Positions 15,005 to 23,027 of a stretch of DNA of 64,000 nt are shown one piece after another. The position numbers and the translations under genes are program-made. Under the pieces are notes generated by a model, which was not told where the DNA came from, ran no database searches, and saw only the letters and a list, made by a program, of their open reading frames with translations. Source of the stretch: Actinoplanes cyaneus (GTDB lineage Bacteria > Actinomycetota > Actinomycetes > Mycobacteriales > Micromonosporaceae); NCBI RefSeq assembly GCF_016862095.1, contig NZ_BOMH01000036.1, positions 302,881-366,880 on the forward strand, given 5' to 3'. The first letter of the stretch is position 1. Each line of letters starts with the position of its first letter.

Positions 15005-17619
15005 CAGCCGCCTCCCGGGATCCCCTTGAGCACCACGTCCGACCCGTCGCCGGTGTGGTCGTCGACGAAACAGCCCAGGCGGTACGGCCCGCGCGCGCTC
15101 TGCACCGGCACGTCCACGGTCACCGGCCGGCCCGGCTCCAGGCGTTGCGCCGGGATCCGCGCGACCGGTGTCCCCTGATCCGGCCGCAGCGGCACCACGC
15201 GGCCCGGCGACTGCACCACGACCAGGTCCGGCAGCGGGCACTCCTGGTCGGCGACCAGCTCCAGCCGGGTCGTCTTGCGGAACATGCCGGTCTGCGTGAA
15301 CCGGTAGTTGACCGGCACGCCGCTGCCACCGACCCGCAGACCGGCCGGGCTGCCCACGGTCTCGCCCTCGCCGTCGCGACTGACCGGGGACACCTCGACC
15401 CGGACCGCCCGGATGCCCGTGGTGATCTGCAGCCCGCCGTCGTCGCGATAGGCGCGCTGCCAGCAGTCGACCTGCTCGGCCTGCTCCGGCGAGCCGCCCT
15501 CCGGCCACCAGCGCACCCGGGCCAGGGCGACGCCGTCCGGCCAGGTCCAGCTCAGTCGCACGACCGGGCCGACCCGCCGCGCCCGCAGATCGGTGACCGA
15601 CGCGATGTTGGTGACCGCGACCGTCGGCCCGACGATTACCCGCCCGCCGCCCACGCTGAACGCCGTGACGAAGACCCGCCCGGCCGGCATCGGCAGGCTC
15701 ATCGCGGCCCGCCGGCTCGTCCCCGGGTCGCTCCGGCCCAGGACCTCTTTCCCGTACGTCGTGAGCTCCGCGCCGGTGATCTCCGCACCCCGGTTCCACC
15801 GTGGCCGGTGCGCCGCCGAGCGCAGCGTCACGTCGCCGCCGTCCGGCCGGGTCCAGGCCAGGCGCAGCCGCCCCGGGTCCTGCCCCGGCAGCGGCTCCAC
15901 GGCCAGGTCGGGCACTTCGGTCGGTGCGGCCTGCGGCATGGCGGTGACGGTGACCCCGGCCGACGCGGCGGGATAGTTCACCCTGATCAGGTAGCGGTAC
16001 TCGACGCCGGGCGTCAGCTCCTCGTCGGCGAATCCGTTGCGCCCGGCCCGGACCGGTGTCCCGCCCGGCTCGCGCACCACTGTGAAACCCGTCGCGTCCG
16101 CCCGGGACGTCCAGGTCACCCGCACACTCGACTCGTCGGTCACCGCGCCGACGTCGGTGACCTCCGGCAGCAGCGACACCGGCCCGGCCGTGGCGCCGGG
16201 TGACCAGACCCCCTCCGACCGGGTCGCGAAGACCGTGTAGTGCAGGTCGTCCCCGGCCGGCGCGCCGGTGTCGGCGACCTCGTTGCCGTCGGTCCGGCCG
16301 ATCACCTCGCCGTCGCCGGCCGAGCCCGCGGGACGCTGCCGGGTGCGGACCACCTGGTAGGAGATCCCGCCCGTCCGCGCCGGGCTGGGCGTCCAGCTGA
16401 TCGCCACCCGGTCGCCGGCCGCGGTGCCGGCCCGCACGGCCGGGACCGGTGGCGGCGCGAGCGTGCGCAGCCGCCCGGCCAGGTCGGTGTCGTCGGCCGC
16501 CTCCCGGACGGCGATGGTGAGCAGCTCGGCCGCGATCTCCGTCCGGCCCGCGGCGATCTCCCGCTGGGCGCGCGCGGCCAGGTCGTCCACCCGCTGCGTG
16601 GCGGCCCGGACGCGTTCGCGCACCTCGTCGTCCTGGTTCGCGGGCAGGCTGGGCAGCAGCCGCTCGGCCGCGCGCAACGAGCCCCCGCCGAGCAGCTCGT
16701 CGATCTCGTCGGCCACGTCCCGTCGCGGCGGGATGACAGCGCCCCGGTTCAGCACCGCCAGCGCGAAGTCCTCCGCCTCCTCGCGCTGCAGGCCCAGCCG
16801 GGTCGCCTCGCGGGCCACCACCCGCAGCTTGCCGAGGCCGGCGGCCGGCCGGACCGCCTCGATCAGCTCCCAGAGCACGAGCCGGTCGAGGCTGCCGTCG
16901 CGCAGCGCGCCGCCCAGGTTGGTGAGCAGGTCGTCGGTGGCGGTCTTGCGGTCGTCCTGCTTGCGCCGCTCGGTCCGGGCCCGCACCCCGTCGAGGTCCT
17001 CGACTGTCAGCGGACGGCCGCCGACCCGCAGCCCGGCGCGCAGCGTGAAGCTCAGGTCCTTCTCGCCGGCCAGCACGTGCAGCGAGAGCGGCAGGCCCAG
17101 GGTGCGGACGCTGCGCTGCACGGCCCGGCCCTTCGGCGGCGGGCCGTCCGGCAGCGGCCACAACTCGTCCACCACCCGGACGCGGCGCTTGCCGAGCAGA
17201 TCGCGCAGCGTCGCCTCGACCGCCGCGCCACCGAGCGGGGCTGCCGCGACGGACAGCGCGCTCGCCGCCACCACCGGGTCGGTGGCCAGCTCCTTGACGA
17301 TCTCGTCGAGCGCCTGGCCGATCTCCTGGACGACCCGTCTGCGTTCGGCGAGGAAGTGCTCGGCGGTGAGCCGGTCACTCTCCTTGAGCTTCTGGTGCGC
17401 GGCGTTCAGCGCCTCGACGATCTTCTGGTAGACCCGGCGCTGCGTGCCCAGTTGCTGCCAGTACTTGTAGACGGCCGAGATGTGCGCGTCGAAGGCGGCG
17501 CCGCGGGGTGGCCGGGCCGGGTCGACGGCGTACCGCACGAGGAGGTCGGCCGGCGGGGTGTTCCCGTTCTTCCGGGCCGGGTCCAGCACCTCCTCGCGGT
17601 ACCGCTCACCGTCGAACAT
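15004..17619 (-). CDS. Multi-domain FnIII-like repeat protein of the Hsp70-GTPase operon
   Basis: An 871-residue protein. The N-terminal 130 residues are helical (VYKYWQQLGTQRRVYQKIVE, ALNAAHQKLKESDRLTAEHF). Residues about 400-800 hold at least three fibronectin type III-like units (VAISWTPSPARTGGISYQVV, SVRVTWTSRADATGFTVVRE, VVRLSWTWPDGVALARVRWW). No signal peptide or membrane segment is visible, so the FnIII units are probably cytoplasmic, which is unusual. It starts 18 bp after the Hsp70 gene and overlaps the GTPase start. It may be a scaffold or a client-binding J-protein substitute; I see no HPD motif, so a J-domain role is unsupported. The function is unknown. Confidence 0.65.
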   Translation of the reverse strand: MFDGERYREEVLDPARKNGNTPPADLLVRYAVDPARPPRGAAFDAHISAVYKYWQQLGTQRRVYQKIVEALNAAHQKLKESDRLTAEHFLAERRRVVQEIGQALDEIVKELATDPVVAASALSVAAAPLGGAAVEATLRDLLGKRRVRVVDELWPLPDGPPPKGRAVQRSVRTLGLPLSLHVLAGEKDLSFTLRAGLRVGGRPLTVEDLDGVRARTERRKQDDRKTATDDLLTNLGGALRDGSLDRLVLWELIEAVRPAAGLGKLRVVAREATRLGLQREEAEDFALAVLNRGAVIPPRRDVADEIDELLGGGSLRAAERLLPSLPANQDDEVRERVRAATQRVDDLAARAQREIAAGRTEIAAELLTIAVREAADDTDLAGRLRTLAPPPVPAVRAGTAAGDRVAISWTPSPARTGGISYQVVRTRQRPAGSAGDGEVIGRTDGNEVADTGAPAGDDLHYTVFATRSEGVWSPGATAGPVSLLPEVTDVGAVTDESSVRVTWTSRADATGFTVVREPGGTPVRAGRNGFADEELTPGVEYRYLIRVNYPAASAGVTVTAMPQAAPTEVPDLAVEPLPGQDPGRLRLAWTRPDGGDVTLRSAAHRPRWNRGAEITGAELTTYGKEVLGRSDPGTSRRAAMSLPMPAGRVFVTAFSVGGGRVIVGPTVAVTNIASVTDLRARRVGPVVRLSWTWPDGVALARVRWWPEGGSPEQAEQVDCWQRAYRDDGGLQITTGIRAVRVEVSPVSRDGEGETVGSPAGLRVGGSGVPVNYRFTQTGMFRKTTRLELVADQECPLPDLVVVQSPGRVVPLRPDQGTPVARIPAQRLEPGRPVTVDVPVQSARGPYRLGCFVDDHTGDGSDVVLKGIPGGG

Positions 17620-17637
17620 CGGCCGCGTTCACCAGCC

Positions 17638-19242
17638 TCAGGCCGAGACGTTGTAGCGAGCCACGGCGTTGCGTGCCGCGCTCACCTGCTCGTCGGTCAG
17701 GCCGCCCTTGATCTGCACCTCGATGCGCAGGTCCTTGCGGGTCCTCAGCTCGAGCGCGTGCACCGTGAGCAGGCCGTCGGCGGCCATCTGGAAGCTGATG
17801 TCGATCGGCGAGTTCTCCGGCAGCGGCGGCAGGCCGCTGATCACGCCCTCGGCGATGTGCTCGTTGTCCTCCAGCGCCTCGGACTCCACCGAGCCTGACT
17901 GTTCCCAGATCTCCACCGAGATCTCGACCTGATTCGGGTACGCCGTGCCGAAGCGCTGTGGCTCGGTCTCCGCAGGCAGCGGGGTGTTCGCCCGCAGCAC
18001 GTGCTCGATCGTGTACTGCTCCCGGCCGCCGACCCGGTTGATCACCTTGACCCCGAAGGCCCGCGGGACGACGGTGGCGACCCGCTTGCCGGCCAGCGCC
18101 CGCACCTTCTCCACCGGCAGGTCGAGCTGGGCGGCGATCTCCTCGACGACCTCGGCCGGGGCCTCACCGCCGTCCTCGTCCGAACGGATCTTGATCGACT
18201 CGATCAGCGCGTACCGGGCCGCGCCCTTGGCGACCGCGAGGTCCGGGTCGTGCATCCGCGGCTTGAGGCCGAGCGACTCGAGCGCCGCGGTCACCGCCGG
18301 CATCCGGCTGGAGCCGCCGACCAGCAGCACGTCGTCGAACTCGGTGATGCCCCGCTCGGCGGCGGTCCGCAGGGTCCGCTGCGTGATCGTCACCGTGCGC
18401 TCCAGCAGCTCCGAGGTGAGTTCCTCGAACTTCTCGCGGCTCACCTCGATCTGCGAGGTGTCCCCGCCGAAACGGGCGTTGAAGCGGCGGCTCTGCATCC
18501 GGCTGAGCTGCTTCTTGATGTCCTCGGCGCCGGCCGCGAGGCTCTGCAGGAACTCCTCGTCGTCGGCGGCCTCGGTCTCCGGGTGCTCCGCCTGGAACTG
18601 CTCCAGCAGGTACTCGGCGAGCCGGTCGTCCCAGTCCGCGCCGCCCAGGTGGTGGTCGCCGTCCGTGCACACCACCTGGATCTCCTCCGGGGAGACCTTG
18701 ATGACGGTGGTGTCGAAGGTGCCGCCGCCCAGGTCGTACACGAAGAGGGTCTTGGTTCCCCCGGCGTTGATCGCGTCGTAGTGCAGCGCCGCAGCGACCG
18801 GCTCGTCCACGATGCTCAGGACGTTGAGCCCGGCGATCTCCCCGGCCCGGCGGGTCGCGTTGCGCTCGGCCACGCCGAAGTAGGCGGGAACCGTGATCAC
18901 CACGTCGGTGACCGGCTCGCCGACGTTCTCCGCGGCGGCGTCGGCCAGCTCGCGGAGGATCAGCGCGGAGATCGACTCGGGGGTGTGCGTCTGGCCGTGC
19001 ACGGTGATCTCGAACGACTTGCCCATCTGCCGCTTGATCAGCGAGACCACGAGGTCCGGCTGGATCTTGGCGACCGCCTTGGCCTCCTTGCCGACGACCA
19101 CGTTCTCCGGGCTCTCGAAGTAGACGACCGACGGGGTCGTGTCGTCACCGGGCCGGTTCTTGATGATCGCGGGCCGTCCGGTGTCGTCGATGTGAGCGAC
19201 GCAGGAGTACGTCGTGCCCAGGTCGATGCCGAAGGTGGCCAT
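17638..19242 (-). CDS. Hsp70 (DnaK-like) chaperone, short form
   Basis: A 534-residue Hsp70. The nucleotide-binding domain is complete: phosphate 1 (GIDLGTTYSC), phosphate 2 (FVYDLGGGTFDTT), adenosine motif (VLLVGGSSRMPAV) and the DEPVAAALHYDA strand. A beta-type substrate-binding domain follows (NTPLPAETEPQRFGTAYPNQ), but the protein ends shortly after, at VARYNVSA, so the alpha-helical lid of housekeeping DnaK (about 610-640 aa) is mostly absent. The ATG at 19242 lies 4 bp after the GrpE-like stop. No dnaJ is nearby. It is probably a dedicated chaperone or ATP-driven switch for the GTPase/CHAT module rather than the general heat-shock DnaK (inferred). Confidence 0.85.
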   Translation of the reverse strand: MATFGIDLGTTYSCVAHIDDTGRPAIIKNRPGDDTTPSVVYFESPENVVVGKEAKAVAKIQPDLVVSLIKRQMGKSFEITVHGQTHTPESISALILRELADAAAENVGEPVTDVVITVPAYFGVAERNATRRAGEIAGLNVLSIVDEPVAAALHYDAINAGGTKTLFVYDLGGGTFDTTVIKVSPEEIQVVCTDGDHHLGGADWDDRLAEYLLEQFQAEHPETEAADDEEFLQSLAAGAEDIKKQLSRMQSRRFNARFGGDTSQIEVSREKFEELTSELLERTVTITQRTLRTAAERGITEFDDVLLVGGSSRMPAVTAALESLGLKPRMHDPDLAVAKGAARYALIESIKIRSDEDGGEAPAEVVEEIAAQLDLPVEKVRALAGKRVATVVPRAFGVKVINRVGGREQYTIEHVLRANTPLPAETEPQRFGTAYPNQVEISVEIWEQSGSVESEALEDNEHIAEGVISGLPPLPENSPIDISFQMAADGLLTVHALELRTRKDLRIEVQIKGGLTDEQVSAARNAVARYNVSA

Positions 19243-19246
19243 GGCG

Positions 19247-19840
19247 CTACTCGCTTCCGACGGGGTCAGGGTCGTGGTGGTCGACGAGCGCCAGATCGAC
19301 GGCGTCGTCCGGCGCCGGGGGCGCCTGGTATCGGTAGAGACGTGCCCGGGCCGCACGGCGCACCTTGCCGGACTCGATCTCCAGCAGGCCGGCGCTCAAC
19401 GGCTCGGCAACGGTGTTGTCCAGGCTCGGGTCGTCGGTCGCCACGGTGCCGGCCGGCGCGTGCCGCCCGGTGGTGAACGGTTCGCCGGGGAGCGCGGGGA
19501 ACATCTCGTAGCCACAGCGCTCGACGGCCATCGTGACGTCGTCGGCGAAGCTGCCCATCAGCTTGGCGGCCTTCGGGTCGTCGGCGGCCATGCGCTGGGC
19601 CTCCCGGGCCATCGCGTCGTGCAGCCGCAGCAGGTCGGTGACGACCGGCTCCAGGATCACCCGGCGCAGGCCGTCACGGAACTGCTGGTTCTCCTCGTGC
19701 AGCCGGTCGATGATCGACTCGCGGTGTGCCGAGCGCCGGTGGAACTCGGCCAGCTGCGCCTCGACACGCTCCAGACGGCCCAGCACGGGATCCGGTGCGC
19801 CCGGCTCCTGCGCCGATGGGCCTTCCGGGGATTCGTCCAC
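19247..19840 (-). CDS. GrpE-like nucleotide exchange factor for the operon's Hsp70
   Basis: A 197-residue protein, first gene of the operon. Residues about 15-60 form a predicted coiled coil (LGRLERVEAQLAEFHRRSAH, ESIIDRLHEENQQFRDGLRR) and are followed by a helical bundle (LLRLHDAMAREAQRMAADD, then FADDVTMAVERCGYEMFPAL) as in GrpE. The C-terminal beta wing is short and ends in an acidic tail. The GTG start at 19840 is preceded by GGGAGG. The 4-bp gap to the Hsp70 gene supports the exchange-factor assignment, which otherwise rests on weak sequence similarity. Confidence 0.65.
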   Translation of the reverse strand: MDESPEGPSAQEPGAPDPVLGRLERVEAQLAEFHRRSAHRESIIDRLHEENQQFRDGLRRVILEPVVTDLLRLHDAMAREAQRMAADDPKAAKLMGSFADDVTMAVERCGYEMFPALPGEPFTTGRHAPAGTVATDDPSLDNTVAEPLSAGLLEIESGKVRRAARARLYRYQAPPAPDDAVDLALVDHHDPDPVGSE

Positions 19841-20014
19841 GTGCCATCGCCTCCCGTGAGACCCGTCGTCACTGTCAGTTTTGGAACGTAACGGGTCTTC
19901 GTGGGGAGCGCTATGCCTGGGTGTGCCCGGATGTCTTTTCGTAGAGCGGACCTCGATCTTCAGTGGACCGGTGTCGGCTTTCTTACCCGCCGGCGGAGCC
20001 CGGCTGCTTACCCC

Positions 20015-20566
20015 TCAGGGGAGCACCACACAGCGGCGGCAGCGCGCCTCGTAGGTATAGGTGCCGTCGTCCGGCAGCGCCGTCGACGGTGCCAGCTCGC
20101 GGATGAACGGCTTGCCGCTCTCCAGCACCTGGGTGTGCGTCGCGTCCAGCGACCGGCACACGTCGCACACCGCCCGGCGGTAGATCACCTTCTCCGGCGC
20201 GAGCTCGAACAACGCCCGGACCGGCGCGAACAGCTGCCCCCGGTGGTCCAGGTCGATCCCGGCGACGACGACCTTCACGCCGCGCCGGACGGCGACCCCC
20301 AACTCGGCGATGTCGTCGACCGTGAACATGTGGACCTCGTCCACGCCGATCACCTCGACGTCGCCGTCCGCCGCGCCGGCGAGCGTCCGCACCTTCACCG
20401 TCTCCAGGCTGCCGCCGACCCGGGAGGTCAGCGTGGTGTCCCGGACGTGCCGCGACGACTGGTAGATCCGGTGCGGGATGCCGGTGTGCTGCAGCGGCGA
20501 CAGCAGGCTGATCATCTCCAGCGACTTGCCGCCCTTCATCGGGCCGAGGATCACGGTCAAATCCAT
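20015..20566 (-). CDS. tdk: Thymidine kinase
   Basis: A 183-residue enzyme that phosphorylates thymidine to dTMP in nucleotide salvage, in the cytoplasm. It begins MDLTVILGPMKGGKSLEM, with the Walker A at residues 8-15. It has the lasso/active-site motif GVDEVHMF, the base-binding segment (DLDHRGQLFAPVRALFELAP) and two zinc-binding CxxC pairs (CDVC and CRRC). The frame is open to 20617, but the start at 20566 places the P-loop where the family has it. It is a stand-alone gene transcribed in the same direction as the Hsp70 operon downstream but separated by about 170 bp. Confidence 0.92.
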   Translation of the reverse strand: MDLTVILGPMKGGKSLEMISLLSPLQHTGIPHRIYQSSRHVRDTTLTSRVGGSLETVKVRTLAGAADGDVEVIGVDEVHMFTVDDIAELGVAVRRGVKVVVAGIDLDHRGQLFAPVRALFELAPEKVIYRRAVCDVCRSLDATHTQVLESGKPFIRELAPSTALPDDGTYTYEARCRRCVVLP

Positions 20567-20665
20567 AACCGCGTAGCCTGCCACCGCGACCCGCCCGGTG
20601 GCGACCAGAACCGTCATGCCCGCGCGTGCCCTGTGATACCTGTCATGCGGCCGGGCCCGGCTTGC

Positions 20666-20860
20666 CTAACCGGTCCGGTGCGTCCGGGCGAGAACCATGC
20701 TGGCCAGGCCGCAGCAGACGGTCAACCAGGTGGCGGGGAGCAGCAGGTAGACGGCCTCGCGCGCGGCTCCGCCGAGAAGACCGCTCAGGATCAGCAGGGC
20801 AGCGCCGATGAAGACGATCGTGGCGGCGGCCACCGTGCGGCGGGCGGTGCGATCGGGCAT
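20666..20860 (-). CDS. Small two-helix membrane protein
   Basis: A 64-residue protein starting MPDRTARRTVAAATIVF from the ATG at 20860, with GGAG upstream. It has two hydrophobic helices (TIVFIGAALLILSGLLGG and LLLPATWLTVCCGLASMVLA) joined by a short loop and ends in a basic tail (RTHRTG), giving a hairpin with both ends inside. It lies 99 bp upstream of tdk. I do not recognise the family. High GC keeps spurious frames open, so its reality rests on the start context and clear hydrophobic pattern. Confidence 0.5.
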   Translation of the reverse strand: MPDRTARRTVAAATIVFIGAALLILSGLLGGAAREAVYLLLPATWLTVCCGLASMVLARTHRTG

Positions 20861-21225
20861 GCGGGGCTCCCGGGCTCGGCGAGGGGACGGGCTGGAAGCC
20901 TCCCCGATCACCACGAATCAGGACAACCGCCATTCGGCTGTGACGAGTGACACAGCTCCGGCAAGCAACGAATCGCGGCGGGTGGGGCCACCTCCGTACG
21001 TACGAGGGAATTGCTTTGGTCTTTCTTCTGAGGTCGGCAGATTATTTCTGCCGGCCCTGGTGGCGTTTCCAGGTTAATGGTAAGTCCGCAGCTCAGAGCG
21101 CTTATTAGGAATTGCTTAAGGCTGGTTGACCGGGATCTCGGAAAGCGCTTATGGTCCTCCTCGCGCCGAGGTGGCACATCCCCATTCCCCGTTTTCGCCT
21201 CGCCGCGAAAAGCGAAAGGAACACC
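20861..21225. other. 365-bp upstream region between a small membrane gene and pectate lyase
   Basis: No gene is visible on either strand. The region is less GC-rich than its surroundings, with AT-rich patches such as TTATTAGGAATTGCTTAAGG, as expected for a regulated promoter. It contains the paired AGCGCTTAT elements annotated separately. The divergent promoters of the two flanking genes must lie here. Confidence 0.5.
21097..21152 (+). promoter_or_regulatory. Paired AGCGCTTAT elements upstream of pectate lyase
   Basis: The 9-mer AGCGCTTAT occurs at 21097-21105 and 21144-21152, with starts 47 bp apart, and the second copy sits in GAAAGCGCTTATGG. The AAGCGCTT core is the centre of LacI/GalR-family operators that control carbohydrate utilisation, and the perfect palindrome at 31188-31201 shares it. 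Control of the pectate lyase by a LacI-type regulator is inferred; the regulator is not in the window. Confidence 0.45.
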
Positions 21226-22875
21226 ATGAACAGCGCCGAAGAAAGCGCGGCGGAACCGAGTCGCCGGAAGCGGAAGATCGCCCTGGCGTCCGGCATGGCC
21301 GTGGTCGTGGCCGGCCTCGGCACGGTCGCCGGCGTGTCCTTCGCGGGCACCGGCGACACCGCTGCCACCACCGCGGCGAGCAGCGGCGCCGCGTTCGCCG
21401 ACGACTTCGAGGACGGCGACACCGCCGGTTGGAGCAGGTCGGGCGGCGCCTGGTCGGTCGCGACCGACGGCAGTAGGGTGCTCAAGCAGGCGAAGACCGG
21501 TGCGACGGCGGCCCGGGAGTTCGCCGGCGACACCGGTTGGACCGACTACTCCGTGCAGGCGAAGGTCCAGCGGCTGTCCGTGGCCGCCGGCGGGTTCGCC
21601 GGGATCGTGGCCCGCGCGACGAGCTCGACCAGCTTCTACCGGCTCGCGCTGACCGGGGCGAACAGGGTGCAGCTCCAGTCGGTGAAGTCGGGCGCGGTGA
21701 CAGTGCTCGACGAGGCCGCCGTGACGGTGAGCGCCGGCGCGTCGTACACGCTGGGCCTGAAGCTGACCGGGAACACGCTGAGCGGCTCGGTGAACGGCGC
21801 GGCGGTCGTCGAGGGCACCGGGAGCGCGTTCGCCAAGGGCCGGATCGGGCTGCAGACCTACGACGCGACCGCGGAGTTCGACGACGTGGTGGTGACCACG
21901 AGCGGATCGGCCGCGACGACGGCGCCGACCGCGACCGCGAGCCCGACGGCCACCGTAACGGCGAGCCCGGCCGCAACCGCCACCAGCAACGGGAAGTTCG
22001 AGTCGGCCCCGATCGGCTTCGGTGCGGGCACGACCGGCGGCGCCGGCGGCGAGACCGTGACCATCACCTCGCTGGACCAGCTGATCACCGAGGCCGCCTC
22101 GGATGGCCCGAAGATCCTGCGGCTCACCAGCGTGCTCAAGGGCAGCGGCACCGACCAGGTCGTCGTCTCCTCCGACAAGACGATCCTGGGCGTCGGTGCG
22201 AACGCCGGCCTGACCGGCGCGGGCATCTTCATCAAGAAGGCCAGCAACGTCATCGTCCGCAACCTGAAGATCTCGTTCGCGCTGGCGCCGGTCGACCTGA
22301 TCGCCGTGCAGAAATCCGACCATGTCTGGATCGACCACAACGAGCTCTTCAACGACACCACGCACGACAAGGACTTCTACGACGGCATGGTGGACCTGAC
22401 CCACGCCACCGACTTCGTCACGATCTCCTGGAACTACCTGCACGACCACCACAAGGGCTCGCTGGTCGGGCACTCGGACAGCAACGCCGCCGAGGACACC
22501 GGGCACCTGCGGATCACCTACAGCCACAACTGGTTCGACAACGTGGCGTCGCGCCTGCCGCGGGTCCGCTTCGGCACCGTCCACCTCTACGACAACCTGT
22601 TCACCGACGCCGGGACCAGCGGCATCCACTGCCTGATGAAGGCGCAGTGCCTGGTGCAGAACAACGTCTTCGTCAAGGTGAAGCTGCCGGTCTGGACGAC
22701 CGAGGACTCCGACGAGGACGGCTTCGCGGTCGTCTCCGGCAACGACTTCGGCGGCGAGACGCCGGTGATCACCGCGACCGGCACGTTCACCACCGCGCCG
22801 TACCCGGTCACCCTGGAGCCCGCGTCGTCAGTCTCCGCCCTGGTCAAGGCGGGTGCGGGCACCGGCAAGATCTAA
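21226..22875 (+). CDS. Secreted pectate lyase (polysaccharide lyase family 1)
   Basis: A 549-residue extracellular enzyme that cleaves polygalacturonate by beta-elimination. There is a basic N-terminus (SRRKRKIALASGMAVVV) with a single membrane-spanning signal. A laminin-G/LamG-like jelly-roll domain follows at about residues 60-225 (AFADDFEDGDTAGWSRSGG), then a Ser/Thr/Ala/Pro linker. The PL1 parallel beta-helix runs to the end: NVIVRNLKIS, VWIDHNELFND, YDGMVDLTHATDFVTISWNY, and the Ca/active-site strand SRLPRVRFGTVHLYDNLFTD. The ATG at 21226 has AAAGGA upstream. A perfect 34-bp hairpin follows the gene. It probably serves plant cell-wall degradation in soil. Confidence 0.9.
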   Translation: MNSAEESAAEPSRRKRKIALASGMAVVVAGLGTVAGVSFAGTGDTAATTAASSGAAFADDFEDGDTAGWSRSGGAWSVATDGSRVLKQAKTGATAAREFAGDTGWTDYSVQAKVQRLSVAAGGFAGIVARATSSTSFYRLALTGANRVQLQSVKSGAVTVLDEAAVTVSAGASYTLGLKLTGNTLSGSVNGAAVVEGTGSAFAKGRIGLQTYDATAEFDDVVVTTSGSAATTAPTATASPTATVTASPAATATSNGKFESAPIGFGAGTTGGAGGETVTITSLDQLITEAASDGPKILRLTSVLKGSGTDQVVVSSDKTILGVGANAGLTGAGIFIKKASNVIVRNLKISFALAPVDLIAVQKSDHVWIDHNELFNDTTHDKDFYDGMVDLTHATDFVTISWNYLHDHHKGSLVGHSDSNAAEDTGHLRITYSHNWFDNVASRLPRVRFGTVHLYDNLFTDAGTSGIHCLMKAQCLVQNNVFVKVKLPVWTTEDSDEDGFAVVSGNDFGGETPVITATGTFTTAPYPVTLEPASSVSALVKAGAGTGKI

Positions 22876-22891
22876 GGATCCAGGCTTTGCG

Positions 22892-22925
22892 CGTACGGAC
22901 GAGGGCCGCGGCCCTCGTCCGTACG
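22892..22925. terminator. Perfect 17-bp hairpin after pectate lyase
   Basis: The left arm starts CGTACGGACGAGGGCCG and the right arm is its exact reverse complement, with almost no loop. It lies 17 bp after the pectate lyase stop, and no T-run follows. In actinobacteria such hairpins commonly act as terminators without a U-tract. Confidence 0.7.
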
Positions 22926-23027
22926 GTATGGCCAGCACTACCCCGAAGACTCACGCTGTCCAGATGGGATCGCCGGCACGGATCGAGAAAGCTCAACGGC
23001 GTCAGAACCGTCGATGAGGAGTTCTTG

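Noticed and set aside
17638..19242. Housekeeping dnaK-grpE-dnaJ operon
   Set aside because: No dnaJ or hspR follows, the Hsp70 is about 100 residues short and downstream genes are GTPase/CHAT components. It is a dedicated second Hsp70.
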